A DNA stretch of 20,719 nucleotides from Thermoplasmatota archaeon (GTDB lineage Archaea > Thermoplasmatota > Thermoplasmata > UBA10834). Where the stretch lies: NCBI GenBank assembly GCA_030836605.1, contig JAUPMC010000074.1:1-20719 (forward strand), given 5' to 3'. Positions 6,375 to 13,138 of this stretch are shown here, piece after piece. Below the pieces are notes generated by a model that was not told the origin of the DNA, searched no databases, and saw nothing but the letters and a program-made list of their open reading frames with translations. Position 1 is the stretch's first letter; every line of letters begins with the position of its first letter. The position numbers and the translations under genes were made by a program.

Positions 6375-9300
6375 AACGAGTACTTCTGGCCGCACACGGG
6401 GCACGAGCCGGTCCTCTTCGCGCAGGCGAGGTGCAGCACGTTCCCGCACCTGCAGTTGACAACGTCGAACCCTTGCTTGATCTTGCCCTGGCAGTAGGCG
6501 CACTTCGCCAGTCCCTCCGCCCGCGAGACCTTGAACGGGGCGCCGGGCTTGAACGCCCTCACGGACGCGTCGAACTCGAACGTCTGGGGGGCCCCGTCGA
6601 AGTGCCTCCTGCACGCGATGTTGACCCTGATCGGAATCTCGCCGGTGATGTCGGGCACGACCTTCGCCTTCAACGCGATCTCCGCGCCCGGCCTCAGGCT
6701 GCCCGGGGCGGGCAGGTCCACGACCTGGACCTGGCCTGACAACTCCACGGTGATTTCGCGGGCCATGACGTTCCCCGTGTTCTTCAGCTTGATGGTTATC
6801 TCGCCGGGCGAGCCCTCCTGGAGCCCGGACGACGAGACATCCCCGGTTATCTCAGGCACGAACGACTCGATGGTCGCCTTCGCGGAGTCCAGGGCCTCGG
6901 CGACGAACTCGATGGCCGAGTCGTAGTCCTTCTCCCTCTCCAGGTCCGCGAGCGCGAGCAGCCTCTCGGCCTCGCCCGTCGACACGCCTATCCGCCTGAG
7001 CACCTCGACCGCGCTCTCGGCGGCTATGGATATGTCTATGAACTTCCTGTGCGAGTCCTCTATCCCCAGGATGCGCTGGTCGGCCTCCATCAGTATCTGG
7101 AACGCCTCGGACGCGTCCCCTCTCCCGACCGCGTCCTTCGCCTGCTCGATGAGGTCCTCGACCGACCTGACGGACGCCCCGGAGGCCCTGAGCGGCTCCA
7201 GCCTGCTCTTCGCGTCGGAGGCGAGGTTCTCGATCTTCTTGGATATGACCTCTATGCACATGACGCGGCAGGCCTGGCCCTGCTGATACGCGAAGTCCCA
7301 GAGCTTCTCGGTGAACGAGGTCTTCGCGACCTCCATGAGGTCCTCGCATGGCTTCGTGGGGAGCCCCATCGACCGGGCGCGCGCTATCAGCTCCTTGTTC
7401 TGCTTCATGACGTCGTTTATCGAGTGCTCGAAGATCGCGACCGCCATCACGGAGCACTTCTGCAGCGCCTCCTTGGCCTTCACGAAGTCCTGCTTGACCA
7501 TGTGGCTCTGCGCCCTGTCCATCATATGGTCGCATTCCCTCGTGTCGATGCCAACCTTGCGTAGCCTGTCCACCTGCTCCTTCACCGAGCTGAGCTCGAT
7601 GCGGATGGTGTCCATGCTCTCCCTGATGAGATGTATCTGGTCCCCGCTCTCCAGGGACTTGGCCAGGGCGTCCACGAACTTGCCCCTCCTGAGCATCTCC
7701 TCGGCCTCGCGCACGAGGGCCCCGACCTCCTCGCTCATGATGCCCTCGCCGACGGCCTCCTCGTACTTCCTCTTGGCCATCTCGACCGCCTTGGAGCCGA
7801 CCTCCCTCTGGAGCTCGGCGCGGTCCATCTCGGACTCGCACTGCATGGCGAGCTTGAGCGCGTCCTGGTACCGCCTATCGTTGAACGCGGTGACCCCTTC
7901 GGCCGCGCACCTCTCCGCGACCCCGACGGCCGTGCCCTCGGACGCGGCCCTCTCGAGCCTCTCCCTGAACTTCTCCAAGGTGCCCCAGATGGTGTTCCTC
8001 GTGACCTCGGACGAGTCCTCGGAGGACTTCTTGGCCAGCTCGAGGGCGGTCGCGTACTGGTGACGCGTGAGCGCCTCGATGGACTGGTCTAAGAACGCTC
8101 TCGCGGATGTGACTTCCATGTCCAGTGTCTCGGCGTCCTTGAGGTTGCCCCTCGCGACCTTGATCTCCAGGGCCGCCTGTGAGCTCAGGTTCTTGATCTG
8201 GTCGATGTCGTTCCTGGCCGAGTCGATGCATCTGAGCGCCTCCGAGTAGTCCCCGCTCTTGACGAGGGACCTGGCCTTCTCAGCGAGCACCTCGGGCCCG
8301 GAGGTGTCTACGCCGACGTTCTTCGCGTCGGTTATCAGTCTCTGGAGGTCCTTGACCATGCCCTGCGCGGCCTGGTTGATGCCCTCGACGGCCTTCTTGT
8401 CGCATCCCTTGGCGACCTCGAGCGCCTCCTCGTAGTCCTTCGCCTTCATGAGCTCCTTCGCCTGCGTCAGCATCTCGCTGGCCTCGGAGACGTCGATGCC
8501 GTTCGCGCGCGCGAGCTCTATGCTCTCCTTCGATGTGAGTATGAACTTGGCGGCCAGGTACATCGCGAGCTTCTTCTCGGCCTGCTCCGTGAGTCCGTCC
8601 AGCACCCTCTCCGCGTCGTCGAACTCGCCTTCCTGGAACAGCCTCTCGGCCGACTGGAGGTCCTTCGTCTCCTTCGAGACGTCCGCACGGCTCGTCTGAG
8701 CCTCGGATATCAGCTCCTCGGCCCTGCGGATCTTCTCCATGATGCCGTCGAACCTCGCGACCTTCCCCTTGAGGGCGGTCCTCGTGTCGTGGAGCAGGGT
8801 CCGGGCGCCCTCGAGGTCCCCGACCTCGAACCGCTCCCTCGCCGCCTTGACGCTCACCTTCGCTGACTCCACCTCGATGCCGACCGCCTTCGCCTCGTCG
8901 ACCGTGTCCTTGATCCCCGAGAACTCGGCCTGCACGAGCTTGAGTGTCATCTCGTCAGCGCTGGCTATGATCTCCTTGGCCTTGGCGGTGGCCTCGTCGT
9001 AGACCTTGTTGGACATCGCCTGGCTGACTCTGTTGAGCAGTATCTCCAGGTCGGCCACGTCCCCCTCCATCTTCTTGAGGGACTCCATCTTCGCTGTGGC
9101 CTTCTGGAGGAGCCTCTCGCACTCCTCCTCGCCCGCGGACTCCATCCTCTCCTGGGCGTCCTTGAGCAGCTCCGAGACCCTCTCGAAGGCCTTCTCGGAC
9201 AGCCGCTGCCTGGCCTCGGCGATGCTCTCCTTTACCTCCGCGAGGTCCTCCTCACCGGAGAACCCGGTCACGAACTGGTCCATGTTGTGGATCTTGTCAC

Positions 9301-10882
9301 TGAGCACACCTGTCATGGCCGCGCTGGCCGCGTCCAACCCTGACTTGGCCAGCTTGAGGCTCTCGGGCAGGTCCTCCTTGGACAGTGACGCGAGCGCCCT
9401 CTGGAGGAGCCCTTCGGTCTCCGTCATGTCGGCCCCGATCCTCTTGCCCAGCTTGAACGCCTTGTCGGTCGAGTCGATGGTGTCCATCACCTTGTCGTAC
9501 GCGACCTTGCGCGCCTCTCCCAGGCCCTGTTTCGCGACCTCGGCCGTCCTGTCGTACTCCTTCGCCTCGAAGCTCTTCTTGACGTCCGCGAGCGTCCGCC
9601 TGACAGCGGACGAGTCGCCGCCCAGGTCCTCGGCGTACTTGATGGCCTTGGTGAGCTCGACGAGCTGGTCCCTCGCGCTGTAGAACACGCCGAGGTCCTC
9701 GTCGATCTCCTTCCTGGCCTGCTCGGCGTATCTGAGGGCGTCCTCGAACTTGCCGAGCCTGTAGTTGTCCCTGGCCGTGTTGAGCAGCATGATCGGCTTC
9801 GTCATGTCGACGCCGATCTTCTTGGCCATCACGAACTTGTCCTTTGCCTGGGCGATGACGTCCAGGACGGACTTGAACTGGGTCTCCTTGATTCGTTCGT
9901 TGGCCGCGTTGAGCGCCCTGAGGGCCTCGATGTAGTTCTTCCCCTTGAGGGCGGCCTGGCTCTGCTCCAGCAGCTCCTGGGGGACGTCGACGCCCTCTCC
10001 GACCGCCTTGAGTTTCCGGATGCCCTCCTTGACCTCCCTCGAGGTCTCCTGGAGCTTGGATGAGATTGAGTTCTCGCCTTCGGTCTCCGCGCGCTTCGCG
10101 TAAGCGAGCGCCTCTTTGAACCTCAGGGCCTCGAGCGCCTCGTTGGCCTTGTCGACATGCGACCTCACCTTGGACATGTCGGCCTTGAGCTCCTCGCCGG
10201 CGGCCACGAGCTCGTCCACGGTGTGGATCGCGGTTCTCACCTGGGCCCTGATGTTCTCGCCCGCGCCCTCCAGCGCCTCCCTGACATGCGCCAGGCCGGT
10301 CTCGTACTCCTGTTTCTCGAGGGCGCTCTTGCCCTTCCTGAGGAGCTCCTCGAAGAGCGAGACATCCTCGCCCATCTCCTTGGACTGTATGAGGACCTCC
10401 TGGGCCTGGGACAGGAGCACTGAGAAGTACTCGTGGAGCGCCCTCTCGGCCGCCCCATATGCGCTCTTCGCACTCTTCATGGCCGCCTGGTAGTCGTCCC
10501 TGAGGACCTGCTCCCTGCTCTTCTCGAGCATCTCCAGGGCGCCTTTGGCGTCCGAAGCGGGGATCTGGGCGAGGTTCAGCAGCCCCTCCGCGGAGTCCGC
10601 CACCTCCCCTATCCTCCTCACGAATGCCGACTTCGCCTCCTCGGAGGCCTTCCTCGCGTTGGCCAGGGCGGACTGGTAGTCCCTGGCGTTCATCGACGCG
10701 TTGAATTCGGCCACGATCCGGTCGACATCTGATAGGTCCGTGTCGTTCTCCTTGCAGACCTCGAGGAACTGCCGCAGCTGGTCGTGCTCACGCTCGGCCA
10801 GCTCCTTGTTCCTCCCAGCCTCCTTGGCTCGCTCCTCTAGCTGCTTCGCCAGTTGGAGGCTCTTCAAGTAGTTGCCTGCCAC
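6371..10882 (-). CDS. giant tandem helical-repeat protein with C-terminal beta-sandwich and RING-like zinc finger
   Basis: I do not recognise this 1503-residue protein as a named family. After a charged helix (about 1-50) come about 21 repeats. Each has a TPR-like hairpin core resembling LLxxAxxxLxxxDYxxALxxAxxA, then a long helix ending in a G-V/I-D-x-S/T turn. The aromatic or equivalent position recurs at 69, 131, 193, 255, 317, 379, 443, 505, 566, 628, 690, 754, 817, 879, 943, 1005, 1069, 1133, 1195, 1257 and 1320, with spacings of 61-64. Residues about 1342-1444 look like a CARDB/NEW3-type beta-sandwich (ITIKLKNTGNVMAREITVEL). Residues 1461-1497 hold eight ligands in C-x2-C-x12-C-x-C-x4-H-x2-C-x6-C-x2-C order. 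No signal peptide or membrane segment is visible, so it is probably cytoplasmic. Start is GTG at 10882, 31 nt from a TATA box, so likely near-leaderless. A scaffold role is conjecture. Confidence 0.9.
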   Translation of the reverse strand: MAGNYLKSLQLAKQLEERAKEAGRNKELAEREHDQLRQFLEVCKENDTDLSDVDRIVAEFNASMNARDYQSALANARKASEEAKSAFVRRIGEVADSAEGLLNLAQIPASDAKGALEMLEKSREQVLRDDYQAAMKSAKSAYGAAERALHEYFSVLLSQAQEVLIQSKEMGEDVSLFEELLRKGKSALEKQEYETGLAHVREALEGAGENIRAQVRTAIHTVDELVAAGEELKADMSKVRSHVDKANEALEALRFKEALAYAKRAETEGENSISSKLQETSREVKEGIRKLKAVGEGVDVPQELLEQSQAALKGKNYIEALRALNAANERIKETQFKSVLDVIAQAKDKFVMAKKIGVDMTKPIMLLNTARDNYRLGKFEDALRYAEQARKEIDEDLGVFYSARDQLVELTKAIKYAEDLGGDSSAVRRTLADVKKSFEAKEYDRTAEVAKQGLGEARKVAYDKVMDTIDSTDKAFKLGKRIGADMTETEGLLQRALASLSKEDLPESLKLAKSGLDAASAAMTGVLSDKIHNMDQFVTGFSGEEDLAEVKESIAEARQRLSEKAFERVSELLKDAQERMESAGEEECERLLQKATAKMESLKKMEGDVADLEILLNRVSQAMSNKVYDEATAKAKEIIASADEMTLKLVQAEFSGIKDTVDEAKAVGIEVESAKVSVKAARERFEVGDLEGARTLLHDTRTALKGKVARFDGIMEKIRRAEELISEAQTSRADVSKETKDLQSAERLFQEGEFDDAERVLDGLTEQAEKKLAMYLAAKFILTSKESIELARANGIDVSEASEMLTQAKELMKAKDYEEALEVAKGCDKKAVEGINQAAQGMVKDLQRLITDAKNVGVDTSGPEVLAEKARSLVKSGDYSEALRCIDSARNDIDQIKNLSSQAALEIKVARGNLKDAETLDMEVTSARAFLDQSIEALTRHQYATALELAKKSSEDSSEVTRNTIWGTLEKFRERLERAASEGTAVGVAERCAAEGVTAFNDRRYQDALKLAMQCESEMDRAELQREVGSKAVEMAKRKYEEAVGEGIMSEEVGALVREAEEMLRRGKFVDALAKSLESGDQIHLIRESMDTIRIELSSVKEQVDRLRKVGIDTRECDHMMDRAQSHMVKQDFVKAKEALQKCSVMAVAIFEHSINDVMKQNKELIARARSMGLPTKPCEDLMEVAKTSFTEKLWDFAYQQGQACRVMCIEVISKKIENLASDAKSRLEPLRASGASVRSVEDLIEQAKDAVGRGDASEAFQILMEADQRILGIEDSHRKFIDISIAAESAVEVLRRIGVSTGEAERLLALADLEREKDYDSAIEFVAEALDSAKATIESFVPEITGDVSSSGLQEGSPGEITIKLKNTGNVMAREITVELSGQVQVVDLPAPGSLRPGAEIALKAKVVPDITGEIPIRVNIACRRHFDGAPQTFEFDASVRAFKPGAPFKVSRAEGLAKCAYCQGKIKQGFDVVNCRCGNVLHLACAKRTGSCPVCGQKYSF

Positions 10883-10908
10883 GACCCATCTAGCTCCTGC
10901 TGCGCGAC

Positions 10909-10917
10909 CTTATAAAT
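10909..10917 (-). promoter_or_regulatory. TATA box of the giant repeat-protein gene
   Basis: On the minus strand this reads ATTTATAAG, a near-consensus archaeal TATA box. Its centre is about 31 nt before the GTG at 10882, which places the transcript start a few bases from the start codon. No Shine-Dalgarno sequence precedes the GTG, so a nearly leaderless mRNA is expected. Confidence 0.65.
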
Positions 10918-10982
10918 CGAGCATCTGCTGGAACGGTTTTCTCAGGGTTCACATTTTTGTCGGGTGGCTTAATAGTATCGCT

Positions 10983-10999
10983 TCATGTATCAAACATGA
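10983..10999. promoter_or_regulatory. 17-bp perfect dyad, possible operator
   Basis: TCATGT and ACATGA form a perfect inverted repeat with 6-bp arms around a 5-bp spacer. It lies in the 163-nt AT-rich gap between the cyclodeaminase gene and the giant repeat-protein gene, about 70 bp upstream of the TATA box of the latter. The size and symmetry suit a dimeric helix-turn-helix regulator. The rest of this gap holds two further AT-rich islands (10968-10975 and 11031-11037) and no convincing gene. Confidence 0.35.
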
Positions 11000-11045
11000 T
11001 AGACTTGGGCGTCGAAGCCCCGGGATGCGTTAAATAACCAGAGGG

Positions 11046-11642
11046 TCACCGGGCGAGGAGCCCGGACTTCTCCCGGGCTAGGGCCTCCGCTCTCCCCCTC
11101 GCGCGCGCGGCGAACGACGCGTCCGCGCAGTACGGGAGGTTGATCATGACATTGGCCACCGCGCCGTCCGCGCCCGCGGCCGCCAGCAGCCTGGCGACCT
11201 CGATGTCCGACGAGGCGCTCTTCGTGCCCACGGCCGCGACCTCTCGGGCGAGGCTGAGCACGCGGACGCACGCCTCGGCCGTGGACGCGGGGACGTCCAT
11301 CGCCTTGTGGACCGCCTCCTCGTAGGCCGCGGCGGCCTTCTCGTCGCCCGGGGCCTCGCGCTTCGCGCGCGCGCGCTGGACGACCTCCAGGTAAGTCATC
11401 GCGTCGAGGTCGGCGTGCTTGAGCAGGAGCGAGCCCAGCTCGTCTGCCCTATTCTTCAGAACCCCCAGCGCCGGCCAGTTCGCCTCGTGCCTCTTGCTCT
11501 TGAGCGTTATGCCGCAGACCATCGACAGGAGGGAGGCGGCCATGGCCCCCGCGGCGGCGGACGCGGTCCCCCCTCCGGGGGCCGGCTCGGGCGACGCGAG
11601 GTCTTCGCAGAACGCCCTCAGCCCGTCCGAGCCCTTCAACAC
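11046..11642 (-). CDS. fchA: formiminotetrahydrofolate cyclodeaminase
   Basis: This 198-residue all-helical FTCD_C-family protein has the signature APGGGTASAAAGAMAASL near residues 21-38 and the expected length of a stand-alone cyclodeaminase. It converts 5-formimino-tetrahydrofolate (or an analogous archaeal one-carbon carrier) to the 5,10-methenyl form with release of ammonia. The partner formiminotransferase lies directly upstream and overlaps by 7 nt: its TGA is at 11636-11638 and this GTG start is at 11640-11642. GAGGAGG, about 6 nt upstream of the GTG within the ftcD 3' end, supports this start. The pair corresponds to the two domains that are fused in animal FTCD. Whether the carrier is tetrahydrofolate or tetrahydromethanopterin cannot be told from sequence. 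Confidence 0.9.
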   Translation of the reverse strand: MLKGSDGLRAFCEDLASPEPAPGGGTASAAAGAMAASLLSMVCGITLKSKRHEANWPALGVLKNRADELGSLLLKHADLDAMTYLEVVQRARAKREAPGDEKAAAAYEEAVHKAMDVPASTAEACVRVLSLAREVAAVGTKSASSDIEVARLLAAAGADGAVANVMINLPYCADASFAARARGRAEALAREKSGLLAR

Positions 11643-12535
11643 CAGATCCTCCTCTCCAACACCTGGCTGCTGGCGAAGCTAGGGATCCTGAGGAACCTGC
11701 CGGCGAGGTCGCACACGGCGTCTAGCGGTATCAGCCCTATGATCTCGCTCTCCGCCACCTCGACCCCGTGCCCCTCGGCCTCCTTCATGACCTCGAGGAA
11801 CACCTTCGATATCGGGGTCACGGTGTAGTCGGTGAGGTTCATCGAGACCTGGACCATCTTCCTCTCGCTCAGGTGGAATCCGAGGGCCTTCACGCAGGGC
11901 AGCCCGCCCCCGCTCGTCCTGATCTTCTTCGCGATGGCCTTCGCGACCTCGACGTCCTCGGACCTAAGGTTGACATTGAATGCTACCAGGGGCATCCTCG
12001 CGCCCACGGCCGTCGCTCCGGCGGTCGGGTGCACCGCCCTCGGGCCGTAGTCGGGGTATCGGGAATCGTCCGTGAGTATGGCCTCCCTTAGGCCCTCGAA
12101 CTGCCCCCTCCTGACGACCTCCAGGTTCTTCCTGTCAGGGCGCTTAGCCGCGGCCTCGTACAGGTAGACGGGTATCTTGAGGTGCCGGGCTATCCTCGAG
12201 CCGACCTTGTTCGCGATCTCCACGCAGTCCTCCATGGTGGCGCCGGATATGGGGATGAATGGCAGCACGTCCAGGGCACCCATGCGCGGGTGTTCCCCCT
12301 TGTGCTTCGTGAGGTCGATGAGCTCGGACGCGGCCCGGGCCCCCCGGAAGGCGCTCTCCTGGACGCTCTCCTTGCTCCCGGTGAAGGTCACGACGCTCCT
12401 GTTGTGGTCGGGGTCCATCTCGACATCGAGGACCTTGGTCCCCGGGACGGACCGGATGGAGTGGACTATCCCGTCGACGACATCCTTCCTGCGCCCCTCG
12501 CTGAAGTTCGGGACGCACTCTATCACAGCAGCCAT
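11636..12535 (-). CDS. ftcD: glutamate formiminotransferase
   Basis: This 299-residue protein matches the formiminotransferase domain of FTCD along its length. It opens with IECVPNFSEGR, has DPDHNRSVVTF at 41-51 and HPRMGALDVLPFIPI starting with His82, the same number as the catalytic His in the mammalian enzyme, then VHPTAGATAVGARMPLVAFNV in the second half. It moves the formimino group from N-formimino-L-glutamate, the late intermediate of histidine breakdown, to a folate-type carrier, releasing glutamate. The ATG at 12535 follows a weak AGGT, and a TATA box is centred about 40 nt upstream. It is cotranscribed with the overlapping cyclodeaminase gene. With hutH in the same window this points to histidine use as carbon, nitrogen or one-carbon source. 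Confidence 0.95.
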   Translation of the reverse strand: MAAVIECVPNFSEGRRKDVVDGIVHSIRSVPGTKVLDVEMDPDHNRSVVTFTGSKESVQESAFRGARAASELIDLTKHKGEHPRMGALDVLPFIPISGATMEDCVEIANKVGSRIARHLKIPVYLYEAAAKRPDRKNLEVVRRGQFEGLREAILTDDSRYPDYGPRAVHPTAGATAVGARMPLVAFNVNLRSEDVEVAKAIAKKIRTSGGGLPCVKALGFHLSERKMVQVSMNLTDYTVTPISKVFLEVMKEAEGHGVEVAESEIIGLIPLDAVCDLAGRFLRIPSFASSQVLERRIWC

Positions 12536-12571
12536 CGTACCTGACCGACCGTGGGGAATCGGCTAGCCTCT

Positions 12572-12579
12572 CTTATAAA
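12572..12579 (-). promoter_or_regulatory. TATA box of the ftcD-fchA operon
   Basis: Read on the minus strand this is TTTATAAG, the same core octamer as in the giant repeat-protein promoter. It sits in the 77-nt gap after the Cgi121 stop, with its centre about 40 nt before the ftcD ATG, giving a predicted leader of about 14 nt. Confidence 0.6.
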
Positions 12580-12612
12580 CACTGTCCTCGCCCGTGGACC
12601 GCTGCCAGGACG

Positions 12613-13119
12613 CTACTTCTTAATGACGTCGACTGCCGCGACCTTCTCCAGGACCAACTCGGACAGTCGTCCCTGGTCCACGGTGGACATCTCCTTCTCG
12701 GTGACGCCGAACCTTGCGAGCCTGGCCCTGTCCGGGGCCGCGCACCCGTCCGGCAACCCTGTCCAGCCCTCGCCCGGCGAGAACGGCCCGCGCACCACGG
12801 CCACCACGACCTCTGTGGTCTCGGGGCCGACGCCCATCTTCTTGATGGCGTTCGACAGCTGCCTCTCCCCGGAGGCGTACAGGAGCGCCTCCATCGCGAG
12901 GGAGTCGGACGCGTTCCTGCCCTCCGCGGACGCCTTCTCGGCATGCGCCAGCGCGCTGGTCAGATGGTCCGCGCCGAACACCATGGCGCCGTCAAGGACC
13001 ATCACCTGGGACCCGGATTGCGCCGCCTCGGCGAGCACGCGCTCCATCAGGGCCTTCGCCTCCCCTTTCGGGACCGTCTTGGCCCATGCCTTGATGCGCG
13101 GATCCCCGGATGCGGCCAT
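12613..13119 (-). CDS. cgi121: KEOPS complex subunit Cgi121
   Basis: This 168-residue protein has the Cgi121 core pattern GADHLTSALAHAEKA (49-63), then GRNASDSLAMEALLYASGERQLSNAIKKMGV (68-97), matching the family block around E-x-LLYASGxRQI. KEOPS (Kae1, Bud32, Cgi121, Pcc1) makes the universal t6A37 modification of ANN-decoding tRNAs; Cgi121 binds Bud32 and recruits the tRNA 3' end. The open frame extends 30 codons further upstream into hel308, but AGGAGGT lies about 7 nt before the ATG at 13117-13119 and the upstream residues are arginine/proline-rich, unlike the family, so this shorter start is chosen. The gene follows hel308 by 19 nt and is probably cotranscribed with it. Residues about 111-135 form a proline/glycine-rich insertion of unknown significance. 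Confidence 0.85.
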   Translation of the reverse strand: MAASGDPRIKAWAKTVPKGEAKALMERVLAEAAQSGSQVMVLDGAMVFGADHLTSALAHAEKASAEGRNASDSLAMEALLYASGERQLSNAIKKMGVGPETTEVVVAVVRGPFSPGEGWTGLPDGCAAPDRARLARFGVTEKEMSTVDQGRLSELVLEKVAAVDVIKK

Positions 13120-13138
13120 GTCTTTACCTCCTCGCCCG

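Noticed and set aside
9006..9683. Plus-strand open frames of up to about 250 codons opposite the giant repeat gene (also 7311-8063)
   Set aside because: Their Ser/Ala/Leu-rich composition mirrors the Glu/Lys/Ala codons of the repeat protein on the other strand; there are no recognisable motifs or initiation signals.
6916..10680. The 186-bp periodicity as a DNA tandem repeat or CRISPR-like array
   Set aside because: The nucleotide sequence of the units is not conserved; the periodicity is at protein level within one continuous reading frame.
10996..11037. 13-codon open frame between the giant gene and fchA
   Set aside because: Too short to support as a gene; there is no ribosome-binding site, and the promoter-like element is slightly too close. 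Mentioned only with the antisense finding.
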